Source: Bacteroidota bacterium | GTDB lineage: Bacteria; Bacteroidota; Bacteroidia; Chitinophagales; Saprospiraceae | Direction of reading: 5' to 3' | DNA length: 64,000 bases | Assembly (NCBI GenBank): GCA_019136675.1 | Contig: JAGVTV010000119.1 | Span: 1 to 64,000 of the forward strand | Shown here: in pieces, positions 1 to 8,406 of the stretch | Layout of the letters: each line of letters begins with the position of its first letter | Position numbering within the stretch: position 1 is the stretch's first letter | The notes under the pieces: generated by a model | Databases searched by the model: none | What the model was told of the DNA's origin: nothing | Seen by the model: only the letters and a program-made list of their open reading frames with translations | Position numbers and translations under genes: made by a program

Positions 1-414
1 CCCTGGTTTGACAATACCGTGTTTATCCTTACCTCGGACCACGGCAGCACACACAGCAGGTGGGCAGGACTGCACGATCAGAACAGGTTCAGAATTCCAC
101 TGATAGTCTACACATCGGATACATCGCTGTGTCTTTCAGATCAGGAAATCACAACCCCATGCAACCATTTTGACCTGCCTTTTACTATAGCCGGCAGATT
201 AGGTGCGGATCAAACCCGCTTTGTTTTTGGCAGGGATATGTTTATTGACCAGCCAGGCAGGAAAGCCTATTGGTCCACAGATACTAATGAGGGTTATTAT
301 AGTATTTCAGAAGCCAAACAATCCGGCATCGGAACGCCCGGTACAGAAAATTCGCTTTTTGTGGATATGGTGAGTACATGGTTCCATGATACGCAGACTC
401 CAAAGGGCCATTAA
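1..414 (+). CDS. Sulfatase-fold / LTA-synthase-like membrane phosphotransferase, C-terminal part
   Basis: The reading frame is open from base 1, so only the last 137 residues of a larger protein are present. The visible part has the alkaline-phosphatase-superfamily signature TSDHGS followed by a histidine-rich stretch (HDQNRFRIPLIVY). That arrangement is usual near the C-terminal metal site of sulfatases and of LtaS/MdoB-type phosphoglycerol transferases. The pattern 'IPLIVY' with a following short soluble tail fits the LTA-synthase-like group better than a degradative sulfatase. The rest of the protein, probably with N-terminal membrane segments, lies outside the window, so substrate and exact family are open. 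Confidence 0.7.
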   Translation, partial: PWFDNTVFILTSDHGSTHSRWAGLHDQNRFRIPLIVYTSDTSLCLSDQEITTPCNHFDLPFTIAGRLGADQTRFVFGRDMFIDQPGRKAYWSTDTNEGYYSISEAKQSGIGTPGTENSLFVDMVSTWFHDTQTPKGH

Positions 415-835
415 GAAAAAAAGATCAAATCTCAAAAAAGTCATATTATATATAAAAATATATGTCTAGATATCCACATTTGTTTGATTGGGTGGATAGT
501 CAGTTTTTTTATTAAATGATGGACCCTGCAGGAGACATAATCAAAGGTACGTATTAAAAAAATTGATAATATAAATGCCGATGGCTTCATGTCAAAGGCA
601 TTTTCAATAAATTATAAAAATAACAAATGTTTATTTTTTAAATATAATGTCACAGATTATTGGGGTAAGGCCAGAAGGCTCTGAGGGGTTCTGGTCTGAA
701 AATAAGTTATCCACCTTTTTTTTGTGTTTATCCACGTTTTTTCAACAATTCTTATAAAAATGTGATTGTATAAAATAAAAACTTAATATTACTTTTGCTA
801 TTAGAAAATTTAATCATACGTCCCCATATTCAAAG
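415..835. other. Long AT-rich intergenic region upstream of dnaB with DnaA-box-like words
   Basis: There is no convincing gene in these 421 bases. The region is rich in A/T runs and holds three nine-base words one mismatch from the DnaA box TTATCCACA: ATATCCACA at 470-478, TTATCCACC at 707-715 and TTATCCACG at 728-736. The last two lie 12 bases apart, shortly before the dnaB promoter. This could be DnaA-linked control of dnaB or chance in AT-rich DNA. I see no tRNA or clear terminator hairpin here. Confidence 0.4.
766..797 (+). promoter_or_regulatory. dnaB promoter, Bacteroidota type
   Basis: TACTTTTG at 790-797 is a perfect TAnnTTTG -7 element. TTG at 766-768 lies 21 bases upstream and can serve as the -33 element. 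Transcription would begin near 802, leaving a leader of about 34 bases before the dnaB ATG at 836. Confidence 0.6.
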
Positions 836-2392
836 ATGGCAGAAAAACCAGGTGCACTTAAGGCTGTTTCAGGCAGATTGACTTCTACCAAAGGAGAGTC
901 TGAGCTGTTGTATGGTAAGGTGCCGCCGCAGGCCATTCCATTGGAGGAGGTGGTGCTGGGTGCAATCATGATAGACAAGGACGGGTTTCCCTCTATTATT
1001 GAAATACTCAGGCCGGAAAGTTTTTATCTGGAGAAAAATCAGGTTGTCTTCCAGGTAATGTCTGAGTTGTTTGCCAAATCACAACCCATCGACCTGCTTA
1101 CTGTCCACGAGGCCCTCAAAAAAAGCGGCCAGCTGGAGTTTGCAGGAGGGTTGCCTTACCTGATGGAGCTGACCAACAAAGTGGGCTCGGCTGCCAACAT
1201 AGAATTTCACGCACGCATCATAGCACAGAAATTTATCCAGCGTGAGCTGATCCGTGTGAGTACGCAGGTGATCAATGAGTCATTTGAAGATACCAAGGAT
1301 GTGCTTGAGATCCTGGACGATGCTGAGAGGGGCCTTTTTGATATAACAGACCAAAACCTAAATACAGGTTACCAGTCCCTGACCTCTCTTGTGGTCAAAG
1401 CCCAGAAAGAAATCGAGGCGGTCAGCCAGCGGGGCTCGGATATGACCGGTGTTACGACCGGTTTTTCAGGGCTGGATAAAATCACCAATGGATGGCAGCC
1501 TTCAGATCTCATAATTATGGCGGCACGTCCCGGTATGGGTAAGACAGCTTTTACGCTTTCACTTGCAAAAAATGCAGCCGAGGCCGGAAAGGGAATTGCT
1601 TTTTTCTCCCTTGAAATGGCAAATGTACAGCTGGTACAAAGGTTAATTGCCATGGAAGCAGAGATCAATAGTTCAAAGCTGAGAAGTGGCCAACTCGAGG
1701 ATTATGAGTGGAGAAAACTTCACTCAGCGGTAGAAAAGCTGGCACAATTGCCTATTTACATTGACGATACTCCCGGAATCAATATTTTTGAACTTCGTGC
1801 CAAATGCCGGAGGCTTAAGCAAAACCATCAGATAAGTATGATCATCATCGACTATCTGCAGCTGATGGCTGGGTCGCCTACGGATAAAAGGGGAAACCGG
1901 GAACAGGAAATATCATCCATCTCCAGGGCACTTAAAGGGCTTGCCAAAGAACTTCATGTTCCGGTGATAGCTCTGTCTCAGTTGTCCAGGGCCGTGGAAA
2001 GCAGGGGAGGGGACAAGCGACCCCAGCTCTCTGACCTCAGGGAATCAGGAGCCATTGAACAGGATGCGGATATCGTTACTTTTATTTACAGGCCTGGATA
2101 TTACGGGCTTGGAGAAGATAAGATGGAAGTTCCTGAGGATCTTACAGAGATCATTATTTCAAAGCACAGGAACGGAGGCTTAGGTACGGTAAACCTCAGA
2201 TTTGTGCCTCATTTTGTCAAATTTGAGGATCCCGGTGACGAAGGCTTCCGTAATGATATGGGAGATGTCTTCAATATTACCAATCCTTTTGGCAAAGATG
2301 TGATTATCACGAGGCCGTCAAAGATGAACCAGGATACCGACAGCCCTGCATCGGGAGCCCCGCTAATCAATGACAATGATATCCCCTTCTGA
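836..2392 (+). CDS. dnaB: Replicative DNA helicase DnaB
   Basis: Hexameric 5'-3' helicase that unwinds the chromosome at the replication fork and binds primase. The 518 residues carry the N-terminal DnaB domain (about residues 30-135, from 'PPQAIPLEEVVLGAIM') and the RecA-like C-terminal domain. Walker A is RPGMGKT at 231-237 and Walker B is the hydrophobic strand ending IIIDYLQLM; 'SQLSRAVESR' and 'DLRESGAIEQDADIV' are the usual DnaB motifs. Length is somewhat above the E. coli protein because of a longer N-terminus and a disordered C-terminal tail. There is no intein. The ATG at 836 follows a good promoter, and the gene ends 23 bases before the next ORF. Confidence 0.97.
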   Translation: MAEKPGALKAVSGRLTSTKGESELLYGKVPPQAIPLEEVVLGAIMIDKDGFPSIIEILRPESFYLEKNQVVFQVMSELFAKSQPIDLLTVHEALKKSGQLEFAGGLPYLMELTNKVGSAANIEFHARIIAQKFIQRELIRVSTQVINESFEDTKDVLEILDDAERGLFDITDQNLNTGYQSLTSLVVKAQKEIEAVSQRGSDMTGVTTGFSGLDKITNGWQPSDLIIMAARPGMGKTAFTLSLAKNAAEAGKGIAFFSLEMANVQLVQRLIAMEAEINSSKLRSGQLEDYEWRKLHSAVEKLAQLPIYIDDTPGINIFELRAKCRRLKQNHQISMIIIDYLQLMAGSPTDKRGNREQEISSISRALKGLAKELHVPVIALSQLSRAVESRGGDKRPQLSDLRESGAIEQDADIVTFIYRPGYYGLGEDKMEVPEDLTEIIISKHRNGGLGTVNLRFVPHFVKFEDPGDEGFRNDMGDVFNITNPFGKDVIITRPSKMNQDTDSPASGAPLINDNDIPF

Positions 2393-2415
2393 TGGCTCCG
2401 CCAAATATCTGACCA

Positions 2416-3141
2416 TTGGAGGACAATACCACAGGCAATACAATAAGGTTAAATAAATACCTGGCACACTGCGGAATATGTAGCCGCAGAGAAGCCATTG
2501 ACCTTATCAAAAAGGGATTCGTTACGGTTAACGGCGAAGCAATAAAAGACCCTTTTTTTGAACTGGATACCACTGAATCGGTGACCTACAAAGGTAAACT
2601 GATTAAACCTATAGTAAAAAAGGAGTATATCCTGCTCAATAAACCTGCCAACATACCTTTTGGTGCTAACCCGATACCCGGCAAACCCAATGTAGCCGGA
2701 CTGTTGAGTAAACTTACCCAAGAGGAGGTTTATCCTGCATTTCCCGTATCTGACGACAATTGCGGACTTGTGATAATGACCAATGATGATGAACTAAAAG
2801 AAAGGCTGTCGGACGAAAAAAAGAATGTGAAGATACTGTTTGAAGTATTCACAAATGGAAAGGTTAGTCCCGATGACATGTCAGTACTCCTTGCAAAGGC
2901 AAGGAAAACCTTTGAACAGCTTGTCGGTATTGAGATTATTGAGGAGGGGACTCCTGCCAAACTTGGTGCAGAACTCAAGGGAGGTAACGGTGTCATGCTA
3001 AGAAAATGGCTGGAGGAAGCTGGTCTTAAGGTTATTAAAATAGACCTGACATCATACGGAAGCCTGACCAAAAAGGACCTTAAGCGAGGATGGAGCAGGG
3101 TCCTCACTGACCGGGAATTGATATTTCTAAGACATTTTTAA
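2416..3141 (+). CDS. S4-domain protein of the RsuA/RluB/RluF pseudouridine-synthase family, catalytic Asp missing
   Basis: The N-terminus (about residues 10-58, 'RLNKYLAHCGICSRREA') is an S4 RNA-binding domain and the rest aligns without gaps to RsuA-type synthases: 'YILLNKPA', then 'VYPAFPVSDDNCGL' where active enzymes have VYPVGRLDKDTSGL, then 'MTNDDEL'. The catalytic aspartate of GRLD is therefore Ser112, and the conserved Arg is Pro110. The later basic EGRNRQIRRM-type motif has become 'KGGNGVMLRKW'. The protein probably binds rRNA without making pseudouridine, or acts as a ribosome assembly factor; that is inference. Start is taken as TTG at 2416 because an in-frame stop (2410-2412) blocks anything earlier and no in-frame ATG lies nearby. 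It directly follows dnaB. Confidence 0.8.
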   Translation: MEDNTTGNTIRLNKYLAHCGICSRREAIDLIKKGFVTVNGEAIKDPFFELDTTESVTYKGKLIKPIVKKEYILLNKPANIPFGANPIPGKPNVAGLLSKLTQEEVYPAFPVSDDNCGLVIMTNDDELKERLSDEKKNVKILFEVFTNGKVSPDDMSVLLAKARKTFEQLVGIEIIEEGTPAKLGAELKGGNGVMLRKWLEEAGLKVIKIDLTSYGSLTKKDLKRGWSRVLTDRELIFLRHF

Positions 3142-3148
3142 GTGGTAC

Positions 3149-4174
3149 TCAACCCAGGTTAAATACGGAATTGAATTTTTGTATCTGTTCGTTGTTGCCG
3201 AGGACGATGATTCTACCCTCTGAAGACACAGCCAGGTCGTTGTCAGGATTGATGATATAGTCACCGGCAGAATTTTTATAACCAATGATGATACAGCCAG
3301 TACGATCCTTGATATCCAGGTCACGGAGTGTCCTGACCTCTGGCATATTATATAGAAAAATCTCCTGGATATTCATATTGCCGTGGGTCGAAACAGACAA
3401 GTTATCTAGGAACTCTATCAGGTCTGGTGCTACGATCAGAGAGGCCATATGATCACCGCCGATCTTATCAGGCATGATGATATTATTGGCCCCGGCAAAC
3501 TTTAGTTTTCTAATGCTTGATTCATCGCTGGCTCTGCTTACGATTTTAATTTTGCTGTTCATCTGCCTGGAGGTCAGGCTTATAAAAACGTTGTCGGTAT
3601 CAGAGGGAAGTGTTGTGATTAAATTTCCGGCATGTTTGACACCGGATTTCAAAAGGGTTTCATCTTCTGTGGCATTGCCTGAGACAAAAAGAAAACCGTT
3701 GTCGGCAAGATCACGAAGTGCGTTTTCGTCCTGCTCTATGACCACAAATTCCCGGCCAAAACTATTGAGTTTTTCAGCTGCCTGTCTGCCGTTCCGGCCA
3801 TAACCGCAGATGATAATATGGTTTTCCAGGTTGCTAATTTTCTTTTCCATTTTCCTGAGTTTATAATCAAATACAGAATTAATTGAGACCAGATAAGCAG
3901 ATACAGAGGTAACTGCATAGGCAAATATAAAAACACTCAATAAAATAAGAATCGAGGTGAAAATCTTTCCCTCATCATCCAACGGCCTGACTTCACCAAA
4001 TCCCACTGTGGCTATGGTGATGATGGTCATGTAAAAGGCGTCAATAATCGAATGACCAAACCAAAAATAGTAAACTGAACATCCTAATGTAATCAGCAGC
4101 AGGATAAGTAAAACCGAAACCCTCAGGCTGTTGGCAAGAAAAGTACTGTCATTGATAGCGGGTCTCATTGACAA
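3149..4174 (-). CDS. Potassium channel protein with RCK/TrkA-N and TrkA-C domains
   Basis: Ligand-gated potassium channel subunit of the inner membrane. Two transmembrane helices (about residues 15-38 and 70-95) flank a pore loop with selectivity filter TVGFG at 56-60. A short coiled linker leads to an RCK (TrkA-N) Rossmann domain starting 'HIIICGYGRNGRQAAEKL' (GYGRNG at 124-129), and the last 90 residues look like a TrkA-C domain. The overall plan is that of MthK-like channels, at the usual length of about 340 residues. It is the last gene of the minus-strand run beginning with tetR, 7 bases after pdxH, so it may be cotranscribed with the efflux genes. The ligand cannot be told from sequence. 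Confidence 0.9.
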   Translation of the reverse strand: MSMRPAINDSTFLANSLRVSVLLILLLITLGCSVYYFWFGHSIIDAFYMTIITIATVGFGEVRPLDDEGKIFTSILILLSVFIFAYAVTSVSAYLVSINSVFDYKLRKMEKKISNLENHIIICGYGRNGRQAAEKLNSFGREFVVIEQDENALRDLADNGFLFVSGNATEDETLLKSGVKHAGNLITTLPSDTDNVFISLTSRQMNSKIKIVSRASDESSIRKLKFAGANNIIMPDKIGGDHMASLIVAPDLIEFLDNLSVSTHGNMNIQEIFLYNMPEVRTLRDLDIKDRTGCIIIGYKNSAGDYIINPDNDLAVSSEGRIIVLGNNEQIQKFNSVFNLG

Positions 4175-4181
4175 AGATTAC

Positions 4182-4826
4182 TTAGGGAGCAAGACGCTGA
4201 ATCTTCCAGCCTCCTGACTCATTCTCAGAATATAACAATCTGTCGTGCAATCTGTTTGGGCGACCCTGCCAGAATTCCATTTCCACAGGCTGGAGTCTGT
4301 ATCCCCCCCAATTCAAAGGTAACGGAATGACATCTGTATCCTTGAACTGTTTTGTCATTTCTTCAAGCCGGTCTTCAAGTTCCTGTCTTGATCCGATAGT
4401 CTGACTTTGCGGCGAAACCCATGCACCAATCTGGCTCTCCCGGGGTCTGGAATGAAAATACTCTTCTGATTCTTCCCTGCTTACCTTGGTTACAGGACCT
4501 GAGATTCTTACCTGTCTTTCGAGACCCAGCCAGAGAAAACAAATGGATGCCACCGGGAAAAAGGCGAGATCCCGGGCTTTGTCGCTGTTATAATTTGTAT
4601 AAAATACAAATCCACCGGCATCGACTCCTTTAAGCAACATTGTTCGGGATGCCGGAGTGCCGTTTTCGCTTACTGTTGACAAAATAAATGCATTGGGCTC
4701 AGGCAACTCTGCCTCCACAGCCTCGTGAATCCAAACCTTAAACTGTGACAATGGATCTCCCAATGCCATTTCTTCGGTTAACTGGTGTTTTTTATACTCT
4801 TTCCTGAGTTGTGACAATTTATCCAT
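4182..4826 (-). CDS. pdxH: Pyridoxamine 5'-phosphate oxidase
   Basis: FMN-dependent cytosolic enzyme that oxidises pyridoxine or pyridoxamine 5'-phosphate to pyridoxal 5'-phosphate, the last step of vitamin B6 synthesis and salvage. Family signatures are 'SRTMLLKG', 'FVFYTNYNSDKARDL', 'VRISGPV', 'YFHSRPRESQIGAWVSPQSQ', and the C-terminal 'VEFW'-type PLP site seen as 'VEMEFWQGRPNRLHDR'. The frame is open to 4883, but I chose the ATG at 4826 (MDKLSQLRKEYKK). It gives the usual 214 residues and starts 2 bases after the stop of the RND gene. Its place inside an efflux operon is unusual but probably reflects transcriptional convenience. Confidence 0.94.
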   Translation of the reverse strand: MDKLSQLRKEYKKHQLTEEMALGDPLSQFKVWIHEAVEAELPEPNAFILSTVSENGTPASRTMLLKGVDAGGFVFYTNYNSDKARDLAFFPVASICFLWLGLERQVRISGPVTKVSREESEEYFHSRPRESQIGAWVSPQSQTIGSRQELEDRLEEMTKQFKDTDVIPLPLNWGGYRLQPVEMEFWQGRPNRLHDRLLYSENESGGWKIQRLAP

Positions 4827-4828
4827 CT

Positions 4829-7800
4829 TTATACTGTTTGTGTTTTGTAAATTCCTTTCCATACAGGCCTTCGGGTGATCCACCTGACGAAATACATGAT
4901 GGCCACGAGAATAAAGAAAAATGGCCCACCAAAGCCCAGCAAGGCAATGTATTTGGTACCATAAAATTTAGACATTGGCCTTCTTAGCCTTTCAGCAATC
5001 AGGTACATGCTTGGTATCATCAGCAGAGTCAGGAAAAAGGAGAAGATAAGCCCGAAAATAATGGTCCACGCCAATGGGCCCCAGAAAACTACACTTTCGC
5101 CGCCGATAAATATCTTTGGATCGAAGTGGGAAAGAAGGGACTCAAAGTTGATGTTAAATCCTATGGCCAGAGGTACTAGACCTAGGATGGTGGACACCGC
5201 AGTAAGCAATACAGGGATGATTCTGATTTTGCCTGCCTGGATGACGGCTTCTCTGGTTTTCATACCCCGACTTCTTAATTCTTCCGTAAATTCAATAAGG
5301 AGGATACCGTTTTTAATCACGATACCGGCAAGTCCTATGATACCCACCAACACCATGATCGTAGGCATCGTCATTCCTGTTATGGCAAATCCAAGGAAAA
5401 CGCCAATAATTGAAAAGAATATCTCTGAAACTACGATAAACGGTTTGCTCAGCGAATTGAACTGCATCACAAGTATCAGGAATATAAGTCCCACAGCCAT
5501 TATGAGTGCCATACCAAGAAATGAGTTGGTCTCAGCTTGTTGTTCGCCTTCGCCGGTTTGGGTGATGGTTACAGTTTCGGGCAGGCTGTTTTTGGATTTA
5601 AATTCTTCAATTTTCTGAGCCAGTTGCTGGTTGATTTTAGCTACTGCACCCAGGTCGGTCACCGTCGACTGGAGTTGGATGGTTCGCTTGAGGTCCTTCC
5701 TCTTGATGCCCCCGGTAGAATTGGCAAAATCAAAACTTGCCACGGCACTCACCGGTACTTGTTTGATCCTTCCAGTATTAAAGTCGCGGAAGGTGATTCG
5801 CATGTTGAGCAGGCTTTGGAGGTTGTTTCTCTCCAGTTCATTAAACCTGAGCTGGATTTTAAATTCGTCTTCACCTGATTTCAGTTTGCTTACTTCTCTT
5901 CCAAACAGGGCAGTACGGATAGCTGACCCAACCTGTGCTGAGCTGATGCCTTCGATAGCGGCCCTTTCTTTGTCAACAAGGACAGTAATTTCAGGATTAT
6001 TCAGGTCTATGTCCATTGCCAGATTTTCAACCCCATCCACACGGTTTACATCGAGGTAGTTAAACAAGGCGGTGGCAACACGGGCATTTTCATCAAAATC
6101 ATCACCTGATATTTCTATGTTTACCGGAGGCTCAGTCGGCGGACCGTTTGATTCCTGCTCTACGGTTACCTCAGCTCCGGGTATATTTTTTACTGCCAGG
6201 CGGATGGTGTCAAGATACGGCAGGGTCGGGGTTTTTGGTCTCTTGGCAAATTCTACAAAAGATATCTGGATCCTTCCGAGGTTAGACTGCACGCTCCGGT
6301 TGTTGTCCATAGGGTTATTTGCATTTACGGCCACATTGGACAGGATACTCTCGACTATCGAGCCTTCTTCTCCTGGCTTCAGGGACTTGAGAGCCCCAAA
6401 AACCCTGGATTCAATGCTTTGGAGTACCCGGTCGGTCTCTTCAGCTTTTGTACCTACCGGCATCTTCAGGTAGACGTAAATGATGTTTGGCTGACCGCTC
6501 GGGAAAAAGGGGAAATCCGGCTTCCTTGCAATAAGTGCAAACAAAGAAATAAAAAACAGGACGAAAGAAAACAGGTAAGCATACACAGGTCTGTTGCCTA
6601 CCAGAATCCATCTAAGGAGCATCTCATATGTGTTCATAAAAAATGGCAAAACCTTTTCCTGAAAAAAGTGAATGATCTCACGTACCAAATAGGTGTTTAC
6701 CACGGCAAGGACAGACATCACAAAAAGGAAATTTCCTATGGCAGGGTGTTTGGCCAGATGCATAAGGATACCTGCAGCTACACTGACCCATAGCCACCAC
6801 TTGGTCCATATTTTGGATTTGGGTTCTTCATATTCCCGGCCTTCAGGTTTCATAAAGCTGACGGCAAAGATCGGATTAATGATAAAGGCAACAATCAGCG
6901 AGGCAAACAGGGTAAAAATAAGCATGACGGGCAGGTAGATCATAAACTTCCCAATGATACCCTTCCAGAAAAGCAAAGGGAAAAAAGGAGCAATGATTGT
7001 CATGGTTCCGGCCAGTACCGGTATAAATACTTCTCCTGCAGCGGCCTTGGCCGCCTTCACGATGGAAACCTTTCCGTTTTCGTACAGTCTGTGGGTATTT
7101 TCGATGACCACTATGGCATCATCGACGATGATTCCAAGGCCAAAAAGTAATGCAAACAGTACGATAAAATTGAGCGTAACCTTAGACCCTACAAGAAGGT
7201 CAGCCGCAGGCAGAAATAAAAATGCCAGAAATACACTCAACGGTACACTTAATGCCACGAAAAAGGCATTGGTCACGCCCATAAAAAACATGAGGATAAT
7301 CAATACCAGGATAAATCCAATGATGATGGTATTTACCAGTTCTTCAAATGAGGTGGCTGCCTGCTTGCTCTGGTCCCCGGTGATGACCACATTGAGATCC
7401 TTTGGAAGCTCATAGGCCTTCATTTCTTCTACCACACCCTTGACCCTGGTAGCACAGTTTATAAGGTTTTCACCCGGTCTTTTTACGATATTAAGAGTCA
7501 CCACATTTTTGCCGTTAAGGCGTGCGAAACTTTCGGCCAGCTTAACAGTATCATTAATAGTGGCGATATCTTTCAGGTGTACAAATCCACCTTGCGGTGT
7601 CCTTATGATGATGTTGTTTAGAGCAAGTGCACTCGCCATCTGGCCTTTGAGCCTTATCGTTCTGTCCATGGTGCCCACTGAGATCTTACCTCCGCTGATA
7701 TCCATATTTTCATAGGCTACGGCATTGGATATGTCATCAAAGCTGATCATAGCCTGCTCCATCTTAATAGGGTCCACATTGATCTGTATCTCCCGCTCCG

Positions 7801-8383
7801 GAGCCCCGACGATCTCTGCCCGGGTTACCTCAGTAAGGGTTTCAAATTTGTCCTGCATCTTTTCTGCATATGACTTGAGTGTCAGTCCGTCATAGTCTCC
7901 GGAAAGATTGACAAACATGATAGGCATGTCAGAAAAAGCAAATTCCTGCACATTGGGCAGTTGTGTCAGATCCGTAGGCAGCTCATTCTGGGCCTTATCC
8001 ACAGCGTCCTTGACCTTTTGTTTAGCCACTTCAGGCTTGATGTCAGTGTCAAATTCGACAATGATCATGCTGTAGTCTGTCTGTGAGATAGAGCTTATCT
8101 CGTTTATCTTGGCTCCCGAAATGCCTTTTATCTGTTTTTCAATGGGTCTGGTGACCAGGTTTTCGATGTCCCTGGGAGAGTTACCTACATAGATTGTGGT
8201 CACCGAGATGGTCGGAACTACGATATCAGGGAAAGATTCCTTTGGGAGAGTAAAGAAAATGTACATGCCGAATCCGGTAATCATCAGTGTGACGATGTAC
8301 ATGGTGGTCTTGTTGTCTATCGACCAGCTGGTAGGAAAGAATTCCTTTACTTTATGTGTTAATTCTTTGACTTGGTTTAGCAC
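4829..8383 (-). CDS. RND efflux transporter, inner-membrane permease (AcrB/HAE1-like)
   Basis: Proton-driven pump that forms a tripartite complex with the adaptor and TolC-like gene products encoded just upstream. At 1184 residues it is longer than AcrB (about 1050), with extra sequence around the middle of the protein and at the C-terminus, a form common in Bacteroidota. The first helix lies near residues 25-45, and the repeat of large periplasmic loops plus six-helix bundles is visible twice. Markers include 'PKESFPDIVVPTISVTT' after the first helix and 'GLGIIVDDAIVVIENT' in helix 4 with the paired aspartates of proton relay. The start codon appears to be GTG at 8381-8383. Substrates (drugs, bile acids or metals) cannot be assigned. 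Confidence 0.93.
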   Translation of the reverse strand: MLNQVKELTHKVKEFFPTSWSIDNKTTMYIVTLMITGFGMYIFFTLPKESFPDIVVPTISVTTIYVGNSPRDIENLVTRPIEKQIKGISGAKINEISSISQTDYSMIIVEFDTDIKPEVAKQKVKDAVDKAQNELPTDLTQLPNVQEFAFSDMPIMFVNLSGDYDGLTLKSYAEKMQDKFETLTEVTRAEIVGAPEREIQINVDPIKMEQAMISFDDISNAVAYENMDISGGKISVGTMDRTIRLKGQMASALALNNIIIRTPQGGFVHLKDIATINDTVKLAESFARLNGKNVVTLNIVKRPGENLINCATRVKGVVEEMKAYELPKDLNVVITGDQSKQAATSFEELVNTIIIGFILVLIILMFFMGVTNAFFVALSVPLSVFLAFLFLPAADLLVGSKVTLNFIVLFALLFGLGIIVDDAIVVIENTHRLYENGKVSIVKAAKAAAGEVFIPVLAGTMTIIAPFFPLLFWKGIIGKFMIYLPVMLIFTLFASLIVAFIINPIFAVSFMKPEGREYEEPKSKIWTKWWLWVSVAAGILMHLAKHPAIGNFLFVMSVLAVVNTYLVREIIHFFQEKVLPFFMNTYEMLLRWILVGNRPVYAYLFSFVLFFISLFALIARKPDFPFFPSGQPNIIYVYLKMPVGTKAEETDRVLQSIESRVFGALKSLKPGEEGSIVESILSNVAVNANNPMDNNRSVQSNLGRIQISFVEFAKRPKTPTLPYLDTIRLAVKNIPGAEVTVEQESNGPPTEPPVNIEISGDDFDENARVATALFNYLDVNRVDGVENLAMDIDLNNPEITVLVDKERAAIEGISSAQVGSAIRTALFGREVSKLKSGEDEFKIQLRFNELERNNLQSLLNMRITFRDFNTGRIKQVPVSAVASFDFANSTGGIKRKDLKRTIQLQSTVTDLGAVAKINQQLAQKIEEFKSKNSLPETVTITQTGEGEQQAETNSFLGMALIMAVGLIFLILVMQFNSLSKPFIVVSEIFFSIIGVFLGFAITGMTMPTIMVLVGIIGLAGIVIKNGILLIEFTEELRSRGMKTREAVIQAGKIRIIPVLLTAVSTILGLVPLAIGFNINFESLLSHFDPKIFIGGESVVFWGPLAWTIIFGLIFSFFLTLLMIPSMYLIAERLRRPMSKFYGTKYIALLGFGGPFFFILVAIMYFVRWITRRPVWKGIYKTQTV

Positions 8384-8406
8384 GGCAATATTTTTTAGAC
8401 CTACGT

